A stretch of DNA of 64,000 nt from Phyllobacterium phragmitis (lineage in GTDB: Bacteria > Pseudomonadota > Alphaproteobacteria > Rhizobiales > Rhizobiaceae): the NCBI RefSeq assembly GCF_002980495.1, contig NZ_PVBR01000001.1, forward strand, positions 248,001 to 312,000, in the 5' to 3' direction. The first letter of the stretch is position 1. The number at the start of each line of letters is the position of its first letter. The position numbers and the translations under genes were made by a program. The notes below the pieces were generated by a model. The model searched no databases. It had not been told where the DNA came from and was given only the letters and a program-made list of their open reading frames with translations. Positions 52,149 to 61,680 of the stretch are shown piece by piece.

Positions 52149-53159
52149 ATGCCAATTGACAATGCGATCCAGGGAATGTCGGTGCGATTGAATAAAGAGC
52201 TGGATCGTGCTTATTTTCCGCTGAAAACTTTTGCCTTTTTAAGGTTTATGATGTCCGCTCTTTGGTCAAATCCTCTGTCGGCTATTGCATATTTGCTTCT
52301 CGCCATAGCCATTGTCGCGATGCTTTTCCGGGCGAAAAACATCCCGCTTGCGGCCGCTATCGTATCATTGATAGCCGCTCTCCTTGCCGGCATCCTTTCA
52401 TGGACGGGTGCCGCCGCATTGGCTGTGTTTTCGGCTTTGTGTATCTGGCATTTCAGCTTGTGGAAGAATTTCACATCTTCGACTTTCCCCTATGCCCTGG
52501 TGTTTTCGGGCGTACTGGTCCTTCTGGCGACCGTGGCCTTTGCGGGACATATCGTTCCGGGTTTTGCGAACGTGAAAATTCTGGACCACATCAGAGTTTC
52601 CCCGGTCTCCGCGCCCTTCACCATGTATCTTAATTACGACAAGGTGTTCTCGGCCTTTGTTCTGGCCTCTTGCGGAAGGCTCTTCTGGGCCGGCAGTCCT
52701 ATATCGATAAAGCCGCCGGTGGGCAGGGCGCGGGCTACCGGAATTGGCGCGCTGGTTCTCGGCGCGTGCCTCCTTGTCATCATTCCGATCTCGATGGTTG
52801 CCGGATATATCGCGTTTGAACCGAAGGTCATGCCTGTCCTATGGCTATGGGCCCTCAACAACTTTCTGTTCGTCACGTTTGCGGAGGAAGTTCTGTTTCG
52901 CGGGATGGTGCAAGGCAGTTTCTCCAGGGCTTTTGCGCGATTTGGGTGGTCGCCCTATATCGCGCTGGCGATAAGTGCCGGGCTGTTCGGGCTATATCAT
53001 TTGGAAGGCGGCTGGAGCTATGTGGCACTGGCAACCCTTGCAGGCCTGTTCTATGGTACGGCCTATATGAAAACCGGACGAATCGAAGTGGCGATGAGCG
53101 TGCATTTTCTGCTGAACCTTGTGCATGTGCTGTTGTTCACCTATCCGCGGCTGGCCTGA
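52149..53159 (+). CDS. CPBP-family intramembrane protease
   Basis: A 336-residue inner-membrane protein with about eight hydrophobic segments. The CPBP/CAAX-protease motifs are FAEEVLFRG (E246, E247, R251), FGLYHLEG (H284) and VHFLLNL (H319, N323). Family members cleave prenylated or signal proteins, or confer bacteriocin immunity; the substrate here is unknown. Starts at 52149, 52176 or 52248 are possible. It is on the strand opposite to the leucine catabolism genes around it. Confidence 0.88.
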   Translation: MPIDNAIQGMSVRLNKELDRAYFPLKTFAFLRFMMSALWSNPLSAIAYLLLAIAIVAMLFRAKNIPLAAAIVSLIAALLAGILSWTGAAALAVFSALCIWHFSLWKNFTSSTFPYALVFSGVLVLLATVAFAGHIVPGFANVKILDHIRVSPVSAPFTMYLNYDKVFSAFVLASCGRLFWAGSPISIKPPVGRARATGIGALVLGACLLVIIPISMVAGYIAFEPKVMPVLWLWALNNFLFVTFAEEVLFRGMVQGSFSRAFARFGWSPYIALAISAGLFGLYHLEGGWSYVALATLAGLFYGTAYMKTGRIEVAMSVHFLLNLVHVLLFTYPRLA

Positions 53160-53170
53160 AACCCCTCATC

Positions 53171-53770
53171 ATGCATCTCATGAAGCGCGTTTCATATGTT
53201 TTGGGAATGGGATTGTGCCTTGGCTTTACACCAACGGCGCAGGCACAATGGAAGCCCGTCGAGCGGATCGATACCTATGCCGTCAACGGCAGGACCGGCA
53301 TCGATCTCTATCGATCGATCGGTGAGCACGGCCCCAAGGTCAGCCTCGGCCGCACCATCGCCTACACCACCTTCGACCTGAAATGGTCGCGCAAATACGT
53401 GCCCGAGGGCGGCGGATGCCGGCTTGCCTCCGCGCGCCCGCACCTCATCATCATCTACAAGCTGCCGAAACCCTCAGGCCCGCTGCCGCCCGAAACGCAA
53501 AGGCTCTGGGATAAATTCATCAAAGGCATCACCGCGCATGAGCGGGTGCATGGCGAAATGATCCTCGACATGGTGAAGAAGATCGAGGCCACCTCCATCG
53601 GCCTGACGGTGGCGGATGATCCCGGCTGCAAAAAGATCAGGCAGGAACTCACCACCCGCCTCGCCGCGCTCTCCAACGAACAGCGCCGCAAAAGCCGCGA
53701 GTTTGACAAGGTCGAGATGAGCGACGGCGGGAATGTGCATCGGCTGATTTTGGGGCTGGTGAATGGGTGA
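53171..53770 (+). CDS. Secreted DUF922 putative zinc protease
   Basis: A 199-residue periplasmic protein. The signal peptide covers about residues 4-25 (ending in TAQAQ). The predicted zinc motif ITAHERVHGEM (H123, E124, H127) is of the HExxH type, and the DUF922 pattern GGCRLASARPHLIIIYKLPKP comes before it. Two Cys (83 and one near 152) may pair. It begins 11 nt after the CPBP gene stop, so the two may be one transcription unit. The true start is ATG 53171 or 53180. Confidence 0.85.
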   Translation: MHLMKRVSYVLGMGLCLGFTPTAQAQWKPVERIDTYAVNGRTGIDLYRSIGEHGPKVSLGRTIAYTTFDLKWSRKYVPEGGGCRLASARPHLIIIYKLPKPSGPLPPETQRLWDKFIKGITAHERVHGEMILDMVKKIEATSIGLTVADDPGCKKIRQELTTRLAALSNEQRRKSREFDKVEMSDGGNVHRLILGLVNG

Positions 53771-53907
53771 GGGGTGCAACGTTAGTTGCCCGAAGCGAAC
53801 TTGCGGGTTCCTTGTCGATAAGGCCCGTCGTATGTAAATGTCCGGTGATTGAAATGCTGCGTTCAGGTGACGCCCACCGCGCAGGCTATTCAAAGGGGCA
53901 TTCGGTT

Positions 53908-55491
53908 ATGGTCGAGGCTGAGGCATTAAAAATTGTTCAGAAAGCTTTCATTGGGTTCTCCAAGAGGGCTGAAAAAGTATCGTCTGATATATTGTATAGT
54001 ACATATGTAGATACAGAGCCTCTTTCAGAAATATTGATGACGAGTAATAATCAAATTATATATGGACGTAGAGGGACTGGAAAGACGCATGCTCTGATTT
54101 ACCTCTCAGAGGAGGTAAAAAAGAAGGGAGATTTTCCGATTTATATTGATCTTCGGTCGATCGGATCGGACGGTGCTATATACAATGATTTATCCAGGAC
54201 TGAGTCAGAACGAAGTGTAAGGCTCATCCTAGATGTCTTAAGGGCAATTGGTTCGGAGCTTTGGGCCATCGCTATAAATTTTTTGGATAAAGGAGGAAAT
54301 TCTGAGCAAATATCGAGCCGGTTGGATGATTTGGACGCAGCCTTCTCGGAAGTTAAAATTCTTGGGGAGATTACTACGAAACAGGCGGCAGTAGAAAACT
54401 CGCACAGCTCGGCAGGAGCATCAATAGATGCTTCGCTCTCCCAAAACGGGCCAAAATTTGGCGCGAATGTATCGGGCAAAAGGAAGTCTAGTTCTAGCGC
54501 AGAGGTAGAAAAAACCGCTGTTGGACGTGAAGTTTACTCTGTGCATTTCGGTCGAATTCAAAATAGTCTGCGAGGATTAATTGATGTTTTGGGTAAACCA
54601 AGGATATGGATTCTGATTGATGAGTGGAGTGAAATACCAATATCGCTGCAACCTTATTTGGCTGATCTTTTAAGACGAACGATTTTGCCTATAAATCATT
54701 TTATAATTAAAATTGGGGCTATTGAGCATAGATCCAATTTTCATATATCTCGCCCCAATGGAGAGTATATTGGACTAGAATTGGGGGCAGACATTTCAGC
54801 CGATCTAAATTTGGATGATTTTTTAGTTTTTGACAACGATCAGGCGCGATCCGTATCTTTTTATAAGAACTTACTGTTCCGTCACTTGGAGGCGTCAGAA
54901 GGTGGGCATGGTTTGCGTGATGCGGACCAGCTTATCCAGTTTGTTTTTACCCAGGTGACGGCGTTTGAAGAATTGGTTCGCGCCTCTGAAGGAGTGCCTC
55001 GGGACGCTCTTAATCTCGCTTCGAAAATAGCAGCAAAAGCTTTTGGCCGGACTGCAAGCGTTGCAGACATTAGAGTTGCTGCGCGTGACTGGTATCAGAA
55101 CGATAAAGCATCGGCTGTGAAAGCAAACGTTGAGCTGGCTTATGTTTTAGATCATATCATAAATAGGGTTATCGGTGAAAGACGTGCTAGGGCATTCTTG
55201 GTTCCGGCAAATATCAGAAATGAGTTTGTTGATAGATTATTTGACTCTAGGATAATACACCTACTGAAGAAAAATATATCATCTCACGATACTCCGGGAA
55301 TAAGATACGATGTATTTAAGATTGACTATGGATGTTATGTCGAATTGATAAATACGCAAAAAGCAACATTGGGGCTTTTTGAGGCTGACGACGGAACGTT
55401 TGTTGAGGTTCCTGCAGATGACTATCGTTCCATTAGGCGCGCGATACTAGATCTCGATGATCTAGCAAAATTTGAGCTGGTAGAGGGTTAG
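53908..55491 (+). CDS. ORC/STAND-like AAA ATPase, A+T-rich, probably acquired
   Basis: A 527-residue ATPase. The Walker A GRRGTGKT is at residues 53-60 and Walker B IWILIDEW at 233-240 (D238, E239), in the style of ORC/Cdc6 and STAND ATPases. Between them is a Ser/Gly-rich insertion (about 165-205). The C-terminal half is helical with SEGVPRDALNLASKIAAKAFGR, an AAA lid-like motif, and could hold a winged-helix domain. Its A+T-rich codons contrast sharply with every neighbour. AAGGGG precedes ATG 53908; an upstream frame from 53767 overlaps the previous stop and is less likely. A role in defence or DNA transactions is only conjecture. Confidence 0.75.
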   Translation: MVEAEALKIVQKAFIGFSKRAEKVSSDILYSTYVDTEPLSEILMTSNNQIIYGRRGTGKTHALIYLSEEVKKKGDFPIYIDLRSIGSDGAIYNDLSRTESERSVRLILDVLRAIGSELWAIAINFLDKGGNSEQISSRLDDLDAAFSEVKILGEITTKQAAVENSHSSAGASIDASLSQNGPKFGANVSGKRKSSSSAEVEKTAVGREVYSVHFGRIQNSLRGLIDVLGKPRIWILIDEWSEIPISLQPYLADLLRRTILPINHFIIKIGAIEHRSNFHISRPNGEYIGLELGADISADLNLDDFLVFDNDQARSVSFYKNLLFRHLEASEGGHGLRDADQLIQFVFTQVTAFEELVRASEGVPRDALNLASKIAAKAFGRTASVADIRVAARDWYQNDKASAVKANVELAYVLDHIINRVIGERRARAFLVPANIRNEFVDRLFDSRIIHLLKKNISSHDTPGIRYDVFKIDYGCYVELINTQKATLGLFEADDGTFVEVPADDYRSIRRAILDLDDLAKFELVEG

Positions 55492-55694
55492 GTGCAGCTT
55501 TTTGACGGCGCTCCTAACGGGCATATTGATTTGCAATGCGGGCCGCTATCGTTGTTTACTCCCTCTCATACCCCTGCGTCGTCGCCTTATCGAATCCAAA
55601 AAAGATGCCGTCTCCGGCATCGCATTCCGGTTCAGAGACGATGGCCTCGGCTTCGATTTTCGTGATGCCGCAGCAAAGGCGCTCAGTCGTCTTC

Positions 55695-55850
55695 ACCCCC
55701 TTCTGGCCTGCCGGCCATCTCCCCCTCAGGGGGGAGATTAGCTATGCGGAATGACGGTTCTTCATCCTGCAACGTTGGTGATTGGCTGCCTGCAGTGATC
55801 ACATCCAATCTCCCCCTTGAGGGGGAGATGGCCGGCAGGCCAGAGGGGGT
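55695..55850. repeat. RIME-like palindromic repeat, type A copy 9
   Basis: Type A arms (TTCTGGCCTGCCGGCC / GGCCGGCAGGCCAG, inner CTCCCCCT hairpins). It lies in the 388-bp gap between the A+T-rich ATPase and MCC beta genes. The rest of this gap (55492-55694) shows no gene or clear terminator. Numbering counts the two short copies at 38840 and 47341 as 7 and 8. Confidence 0.83.
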
Positions 55851-55879
55851 GTGCTTCGCTTCCGACGAAACGAGACGCC

Positions 55880-57487
55880 TCACATCCTAAACACCCCAAA
55901 CTTCGTCTCCTCCACCGGCGCATTCAGCGCCGCGCTCAGGCTCAACCCCAGCACATCTCGCGTTTTCGCCGGGTCGATGATGCCGTCGTCCCAGAGTCTG
56001 GCCGACGAATAAAGCGGGTGGCCCTCGCGTTCGTATTTTTCGAGGATGGGGCTGCGGAATTCGACTTCCTCGGCGGCGGACCATTGGTCGCCGCGCCGCT
56101 CGATCCCTTCGCGCTTGACCATGGAGAGCACGGTCGCGGCCTGTTCGCCGCCCATGACCGAGATGCGCGCGTTCGGCCACATCCAGAGGAAGCGCGGCGA
56201 GAAGGCGCGGCCGCACATGCCGTAATTGCCGGCGCCGAACGAGCCACCGACGATCATCGTCACTTTCGGCACCCGGGCGGTCGCCACCGCCGTCACCAGC
56301 TTGGCGCCGTCCTTGGCGATGCCGCCCGCCTCATAGGCGCGACCCACCATGAAGCCGGTGATATTCTGCAGGAAGACCAGCGGAATGCCGCGCTGGCAGC
56401 ACAGTTCGATGAAATGCGTGCCTTTCAGCGCGCTTTCGGAGAAGAGCACGCCATTATTGGCGATGATGCCGACGGGCATGCCGTGCAGATGGGCAAAGCC
56501 GGTCACCAGTGTCGTGCCGTAATTCTTCTTGAACTCGTCGAACTCGGAACCGTCCACCACGCGCGCCAGAAGCTCGCGCACGTCATAGGGCTGGCGCAGA
56601 TCCGTCGGCACGATGCCGTAAAGCTCTTCCGGTGCATAAAGCGGCGGCGCGGGCTTGCGAAGCTCGAGCCCTATCTGCTTCTTGCGATTGAGGTTCCTGA
56701 CGATGCGCCGGGCGAGCATCAGCGCATGCTCGTCGTCCAGCGCATAATGATCCGCCACGCCTGATAGGCGCGTATGCAGTTCCGCGCCGCCCAGCTCCTC
56801 CGCCGTCACGTCTTCGCCCGTCGCCGCCTTGACCAGCGGCGGACCACCGAGGAAGATCGTCGCCTGGCCACGTACCATGATCGTCTCGTCGGACATCGCC
56901 GGCACATAGGCGCCGCCCGCCGTGCACGAGCCCATCACTACGGCGATCTGCGCAATGCCGGCGGCGCTCATATTGGCTTGATTGTAGAAGATGCGGCCGA
57001 AATGTTCGCGGTCGGGGAACACCTCGTCCTGGTTGGGCAGGTTCGCGCCGCCGCTATCGACCAGATAGATGCAGGGCAGATGGTTCTGCACCGCGATCTC
57101 CTGCGCGCGCAGATGCTTCTTCACCGTCAGGGGATAATAGGTGCCGCCCTTCACCGTCGCATCGTTGACGATGATCATCACCTCGCGCCCCTCGACGCAA
57201 CCGATCCCGGCGATCAGTCCGGCGGAGGCGATATTATCGCCATACATGCCGAAGGCGGCGAACTGGCCGATTTCGAGAAAGGGCGAGCCGGGGTCGAGAA
57301 GCCGCACCAGCCGTTCGCGGGGCAGGAGCTTGCCGCGCGAGACGTGCCGCGCGCGTGCTTCGTCCGGGCCGCCTTGTTCGACCTCCGCCGCCTTGGTGCG
57401 TATGTCCTCGACCAGCGCGCGCATGGCTGCCGCATTGGCGGTGAATATCTCGGAGGAGGGGGAGATCTGCGATGTCAGTCTTGTCAT
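55880..57487 (-). CDS. Methylcrotonyl-CoA carboxylase beta (carboxyltransferase) subunit
   Basis: Transfers CO2 from biotin to 3-methylcrotonyl-CoA. The 535 residues match the MCC beta type: [79 protein letters not shown] and the C-terminal [18 protein letters not shown] oxyanion region and MGGEQAA. It starts 3 nt after the isovaleryl-CoA dehydrogenase stop, so the two form an operon. The alpha subunit gene lies about 5.3 kb away on the same strand, with unrelated genes between. Confidence 0.93.
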   Translation of the reverse strand: MTRLTSQISPSSEIFTANAAAMRALVEDIRTKAAEVEQGGPDEARARHVSRGKLLPRERLVRLLDPGSPFLEIGQFAAFGMYGDNIASAGLIAGIGCVEGREVMIIVNDATVKGGTYYPLTVKKHLRAQEIAVQNHLPCIYLVDSGGANLPNQDEVFPDREHFGRIFYNQANMSAAGIAQIAVVMGSCTAGGAYVPAMSDETIMVRGQATIFLGGPPLVKAATGEDVTAEELGGAELHTRLSGVADHYALDDEHALMLARRIVRNLNRKKQIGLELRKPAPPLYAPEELYGIVPTDLRQPYDVRELLARVVDGSEFDEFKKNYGTTLVTGFAHLHGMPVGIIANNGVLFSESALKGTHFIELCCQRGIPLVFLQNITGFMVGRAYEAGGIAKDGAKLVTAVATARVPKVTMIVGGSFGAGNYGMCGRAFSPRFLWMWPNARISVMGGEQAATVLSMVKREGIERRGDQWSAAEEVEFRSPILEKYEREGHPLYSSARLWDDGIIDPAKTRDVLGLSLSAALNAPVEETKFGVFRM

Positions 57488-57490
57488 TTC

Positions 57491-58654
57491 CTATGCGCTC
57501 TCCGCAAAGATTTCGCGTCCGATCAGCATGCGCCGGATCTCGCTGGTGCCGGCGCCGATCTCATAGAGCTTGGCATCGCGCAGCAGGCGCCCTGTCGGAT
57601 AATCATTGATATAGCCATTGCCGCCCAGCGCCTGGATCGCTTCGAGCGCACACCAGGTCGCCTTTTCCGCCGCATAGAGAATGCAGCCGGCAGCGTCCTT
57701 GCGCGTCGTCTCGCTCCGGTCGCAGGCCGCCGCCACGGCGTAGACATAGGCGCGGCAGGCGTTGAACGTCGTATAGATGTCGGCAAGCTTGGCCTGCATC
57801 AGCTGGAATTCGCCGATCGCCTGGCCGAACTGCTTGCGCTCATGGATATAGGGCACCACGGCGTCGAGGCAGGCGGCCATGATGCCGAGCGGCCCGCCTG
57901 CCAGCACCACGCGTTCGTAATCGAGGCCGGACATCAGGATCCTGACGCCTTCGCCTTCACCGCCCAGCACATTTTCCACAGGCACCGCGCAATCCTGAAA
58001 AACCAGTTCGCAGGTATTGGAGCCGCGCATGCCGAGCTTGTCGAGCTTCTGCGCGGTGGTGAAGCCCTTCATGCCCTTTTCAATGAGGAAAGCCGTAATG
58101 CCGCGCGTCTTGGCAGCGGGATCGGTTTTGGCATAGACGACCAGCGTCTCGGCATCCGGCCCGTTGGTGATCCACATCTTGTTGCCGGTGAGGAGGTAGT
58201 GATTGCCTCGCCGCTCGGCGCGCAGCTTCATCGACACCACGTCGGAGCCGGCGCCTGGTTCCGACATGGCGAGCGCGCCGACATGCGCGCCGGAGCACAG
58301 ATCAGGCAGATATTTCGCCTTCTGCGCTTCGTTGCCCCAGCGATTGATCTGGTTGACGCAGAGATTGGAATGCGCACCGTAGGAAAGGCCGATGGAAGCC
58401 GATGCGCGCGAAATCTCCTCCATCGCAACCACATGGGCAAGATAGGTGAAGCCGGAGCCGCCATAATCAGGGTCGGCGGTCATGCCGAGCAGCCCCAGTT
58501 CACCGAACTCCCGCCAAAGCTGCATCGGGAACGCATTGGTCCGGTCCGTCTCGGCGGCAAGCGGCGCAATCCGCTCGCGGGCAAAACGCTGCACCTGATC
58601 GCGCAACGCTTCGATTTCCTCAGGCAGACCGAATCTCAGGCCCGACGCATACAT
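57491..58654 (-). CDS. ivd: Isovaleryl-CoA dehydrogenase
   Basis: A FAD-dependent acyl-CoA dehydrogenase that converts isovaleryl-CoA to 3-methylcrotonyl-CoA in leucine breakdown. The 387-residue length from ATG 58654 (after GGGAGGA) is standard. Motifs include [50 protein letters not shown], the isovaleryl-specific type [20 protein letters not shown] with the catalytic Glu, and [32 protein letters not shown]. The frame is open upstream, but the extra residues are not conserved. Its electrons would go to ETF and the ETF-QO at 41508. Confidence 0.93.
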   Translation of the reverse strand: MYASGLRFGLPEEIEALRDQVQRFARERIAPLAAETDRTNAFPMQLWREFGELGLLGMTADPDYGGSGFTYLAHVVAMEEISRASASIGLSYGAHSNLCVNQINRWGNEAQKAKYLPDLCSGAHVGALAMSEPGAGSDVVSMKLRAERRGNHYLLTGNKMWITNGPDAETLVVYAKTDPAAKTRGITAFLIEKGMKGFTTAQKLDKLGMRGSNTCELVFQDCAVPVENVLGGEGEGVRILMSGLDYERVVLAGGPLGIMAACLDAVVPYIHERKQFGQAIGEFQLMQAKLADIYTTFNACRAYVYAVAAACDRSETTRKDAAGCILYAAEKATWCALEAIQALGGNGYINDYPTGRLLRDAKLYEIGAGTSEIRRMLIGREIFAESA

Positions 58655-58870
58655 GTTTTCCTCCCTGTGATCGGCTGAAGGCGAAAGAGCGAGTGGTTTC
58701 CTCGCTGTTCGCTTTACCACGGAACCAGCCTGATTTCGATCAGCCTGAAATCGGGCTTCCATGTCTCCTGTGGGCGCTCCTTATACCTCGAATGCTCCTC
58801 TTGCATCGTCTCCGAACAATGGAACGAAGCCGCTCTTCGTTCAGCCCGTCCAAGCCTCGCATGTCGCCCG

Positions 58871-58907
58871 CTTGACTGTGCTCCGCCAAGTCAAGGCGCA
58901 AGTCAAT
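58871..58907. promoter_or_regulatory. TTGAC/GTCAA repeats between ivd and the 59025 gene
   Basis: CTTGAC (58871) and GTCAAG (58890) form an inverted repeat, and GTCAA recurs at 58902, 12 bp later. On the minus strand they read as TTGACTTG repeats about 220-250 nt before the ivd start. They could be operator half-sites or -35 elements. The remaining 370-bp gap shows nothing else apart from TTGACA at 58969, a possible -35 for the 59025 gene. Confidence 0.35.
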
Positions 58908-59024
58908 CTGCGATATATCCGCGATTTTGAAGTGTGAAGTGAAATTTTACCTTGAATGCACGCAGTAATTGACAGGAAAAAGGGCCCGGTGCACTGTCGC
59001 AGCACCTCGAGAAGGAGAAACGGG

Positions 59025-59657
59025 ATGCTTATTCGATCCATCGCAAGTCTAGCCGGTGCAGTCGTCATTATTGGAGCGGCCGCCCTGACCATTTCATCAC
59101 CGGCCAACGCGCTGTCGATGAAGGAATGCAGTGTCAAATATCAGGCCGCCAAGGAATCAGGGTCGCTGGGCGGCAAGAAGTGGAATGATTTTCGCAAGAG
59201 CGAGTGCGGATCGGACGACGCCGCCGCTGCGCCAGCGACCGCTCCGGCGGCTAAAACTGCCGCAGCCCCGGCTGCTGCCGCTTCCGGTAAGGCATTGGGC
59301 ATGATGGAGTGCGGCGCGAAATATGAGGCCGCGAAAGCAGCCGGCGCGCTGAATGGCCTGAATTGGAATGGCTTCCGCAAGGCCGAGTGCGGCCCGGGCG
59401 CCGATCCGGTGGCTTTGAGCACCGATGGCAGCAAGGAACCACCTGCATCGACCATGAAGGCCCCGCAAGGCGTAGCCTTCCCAACGGTCGTTTCCCCGCA
59501 ATTCTCGAACGAGTCGGCGGGCAGGGCACGTATGCATACCTGCCTCCAGCAATATCATGCAAACAAGGCCAACAACGCGCTTGGCGGTCTGAAATGGATC
59601 CAGAAGGGCGGCGGCTATTACAGCCTTTGCAATGCGCGGCTGAAGGGCACGTCGTAA
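59025..59657 (+). CDS. Secreted protein with three Cys-containing motif repeats
   Basis: A 210-residue exported protein. A signal peptide (residues 1-29) is followed by two near-identical units: MKECSVKYQAAKESGSLGGKKWNDFRKSEC and MMECGAKYEAAKAAGALNGLNWNGFRKAEC, separated by an Ala/Pro-rich linker. A third, degenerate unit ends the protein (HTCLQQYHANKANNALGGLKW...YYSLCNARLKG). Each unit has a Cys near each end that could form an internal disulfide. The function is unknown; the repeats are reminiscent of PsiF-like proteins. AAGGAG precedes ATG 59025. Confidence 0.85.
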   Translation: MLIRSIASLAGAVVIIGAAALTISSPANALSMKECSVKYQAAKESGSLGGKKWNDFRKSECGSDDAAAAPATAPAAKTAAAPAAAASGKALGMMECGAKYEAAKAAGALNGLNWNGFRKAECGPGADPVALSTDGSKEPPASTMKAPQGVAFPTVVSPQFSNESAGRARMHTCLQQYHANKANNALGGLKWIQKGGGYYSLCNARLKGTS

Positions 59658-59717
59658 GTTCGATAGGCAAAATCCAGTAAAGCGACGTGCCGCATCAGGG
59701 CGTCGGCTATGGAAGAG

Positions 59718-59750
59718 AAAACGGGGCGCTCGTGACCCGTTTTTCTTTTG
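59718..59750 (+). terminator. Rho-independent terminator after the repeat protein
   Basis: AAAACGGG (59718-59725) and CCCGTTTT (59736-59743) with a 10-nt loop, followed by TCTTTTG. It is well placed for the secreted protein gene at 59025. Confidence 0.8.
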
Positions 59751-59823
59751 AGGCGGTTCACTTCCAGATCTTAACTGGTGTAAGGCCAGACGATTCCATC
59801 AAATTGGGGATCGTTCCAAGCGT

Positions 59824-60189
59824 CTACGAAGAGGCCTTCGGCCTCAGAACACCAATCAAGGCAATAACGAGCCATCCCGTGATGAGCAGCGTTCCGCCGA
59901 GCGGCGCGGCATAGGGGAAGAGCCTCGTGCCGGCGATGTCTCGCATCACCAGATCGCCCGCGAAAAGGATGAGGCCGGCGAGCGTGGTCCACCCGCCGAT
60001 CCACGCCGCCATCCTGCCGGGCGCAAGCACTGCCAGCACCAGCAGGGCCGGTGCATGGGCAAGCAGGATCGGCGCGACCGTGCCGAGATTGGCGCTGCCG
60101 CCATGGGCGGAAGCCGCATAGGCGGCAAGCGCCGCCGCACCGCTCAAGCCCCCGGCGAGGGCGAAAGGACGATAGGGTTCCAGGCGCAT
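59824..60189 (-). CDS. DUF423 small membrane protein
   Basis: A 121-residue protein with four membrane segments (LAGGLSGAAALAAYAASAHGG; APILLAHAPALLVLAVL; TTLAGLILFAGDLVMRDI; AAPLGGTLLITGWLVIALIG). The FAGDLVMRDIAG...FPYAAPLGGTLLITGW pattern is diagnostic of DUF423 (YgdD-like) proteins. Its function is unknown. GAGGATCAAGAAAT precedes ATG 60189. It is 16 nt downstream of the aminotransferase gene and is likely cotranscribed with it. Confidence 0.88.
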   Translation of the reverse strand: MRLEPYRPFALAGGLSGAAALAAYAASAHGGSANLGTVAPILLAHAPALLVLAVLAPGRMAAWIGGWTTLAGLILFAGDLVMRDIAGTRLFPYAAPLGGTLLITGWLVIALIGVLRPKASS

Positions 60190-60205
60190 ATTTCTTGATC
60201 CTCGT

Positions 60206-61318
60206 TCAGGATGTTTTATCGGCTGCCGCAAGGGCAAGCGGCAGTCTTTCCTCGAAGAGATCGAGCTCGGAGCGAGGGCCGACGCTGATGCGGATACAGC
60301 GGTCGAGGACCGGCGCTGCCGGCTTGCGCACGAAGATGTCGCGCTCGATCAGCTCATCGAGAATCCGTCGCGCAAAAGCGCCGTCGCGCCCGCAATCGAT
60401 AGCGACGAAATTGGTGGCGGAAGGGATGGCCTGAAGCCCGTTCGCCGCCGCGATTTCTTCGATGCGCTGACGTGCGGCGCCGATCTCGCCGACAACTTGG
60501 CGGAGATAGGCCTGATCGGCCAGCGCGGCGAGTGCTGCCGCCTGCGTCATGCGGCTGACCCCGAAATGGTCGCGTATCTTGTCGAACGCGGCAATCTGTT
60601 CAGGCGCGCCGATGGCATAGCCGCAGCGCATGCCGGCAAGGCCGTAAGCTTTTGAAAAGGTTCGCATCCTCAACACGTTCGGGCGCCCCGTATCGAGCGG
60701 CGGAATGGCGCTATCCGGCGCGGTTTCGCCATAGGCCTCGTCGAGGATGAACATCGTGGTTTCGGGCAGGGCGTCGATGAAGGACTGGATCTCGCCAGCG
60801 TCCAGCCATGTCCCCATCGGATTGTCAGGGTTGGCGAGATAGACCAGCGGTGCTTTTTCGCGCCTGACCGCATCGAGCAGGGGGCCGAGATCACCCCTGT
60901 CATCGCGATAGGGGACGGTGACGAGCCGTCCGCCGAAACCGGCGACATGATAATTGAAGGTCGGATAGCCGCCGAGGGAATTGACCACCGCATCTCCGGG
61001 ATTGATATATTGCCGGACGATGAGCCCCAGCAGGCAATCGACACCGGCGCCGACGGCCACATTACGCGGCGAAACGCCGAGATGGGCGGCGAGCGCCTGC
61101 TTGAGATCGTGATTCTCCGGGTCGCCATATTTCCAGACATCGCCCGCCGCATCCCGCATCGCGGCGATGACCGAGGGGGCGGGGCCGAAACCGCTCTCAT
61201 TGGCCCCAAGCCGTGCGACGAATGGCCGGCCGCGATTGCGTTCCAGCGTTTCGGGGCCGACGAAAGGGACAGTGGAGGGGAGGCTGTCGACGAGAGGCGT
61301 AAAATGCGGAGCGGTCAT
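60206..61318 (-). CDS. Histidinol-phosphate aminotransferase-like PLP enzyme
   Basis: A class I/II aminotransferase of 370 residues. It has RLGANESGFGPAPSVIAAM near the N-terminus, YGDPENHDLKQALA, YLANPDNPMGTW, the FILDEAYGE segment and the PLP-lysine motif RTFSKAYGLAGMRCGYAIG; the C-terminal RISVGPRSE binds the substrate phosphate/carboxylate. It is HisC-like but may instead act on aromatic amino acids or be a second HisC. ATG 61318 fits the family start; the frame extends into a repeat upstream. Confidence 0.87.
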   Translation of the reverse strand: MTAPHFTPLVDSLPSTVPFVGPETLERNRGRPFVARLGANESGFGPAPSVIAAMRDAAGDVWKYGDPENHDLKQALAAHLGVSPRNVAVGAGVDCLLGLIVRQYINPGDAVVNSLGGYPTFNYHVAGFGGRLVTVPYRDDRGDLGPLLDAVRREKAPLVYLANPDNPMGTWLDAGEIQSFIDALPETTMFILDEAYGETAPDSAIPPLDTGRPNVLRMRTFSKAYGLAGMRCGYAIGAPEQIAAFDKIRDHFGVSRMTQAAALAALADQAYLRQVVGEIGAARQRIEEIAAANGLQAIPSATNFVAIDCGRDGAFARRILDELIERDIFVRKPAAPVLDRCIRISVGPRSELDLFEERLPLALAAADKTS

Positions 61319-61433
61319 GGAATGGATGATCCGGAATTCGGCAAAGGTGACGCGCATCTCGCTATCACAGATCGGGCTGGAATGACCATAGTTGAGGTTG
61401 AGATGCATTTGTGGTGGAAACTGCGCTTCGTCA

Positions 61434-61592
61434 CACCCCCCTCTGGCCTGCCGGCCATCTCCCCCACAAGGAGGGAGATTAGCTTTCATCGATGACGGAG
61501 CTTATTCTGCAGTGCTGCCGATTGGTTGCCAACGAGGATGACAGCCAATCTCCACCCTTGTGGGGGAGATGGCCGGCAGGCCAGAGGGGGGT
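61434..61592. repeat. RIME-like palindromic repeat, type A copy 10
   Basis: Type A arms (CCCCCCTCTGGCCTGCCGGCC; inner CTCCCCCACAAGGAGGGAG). It fills much of the 362-bp gap between the aminotransferase start and the integrase stop. Its centre is related to copies 6 and 9. Confidence 0.85.
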
Positions 61593-61680
61593 GCGACGAA
61601 GCGCACCTCGTCCGGCCGGCCAAGTGATTCCACCAAACTGCGAACCACCCTCGCGTTAATGCCCTCAACCTCAACAGAAC

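Noticed and set aside
56774-58678. 634-residue plus-strand ORF opposite MCC beta and ivd
   Set aside because: Shadow of two strongly supported enzymes in an operon.
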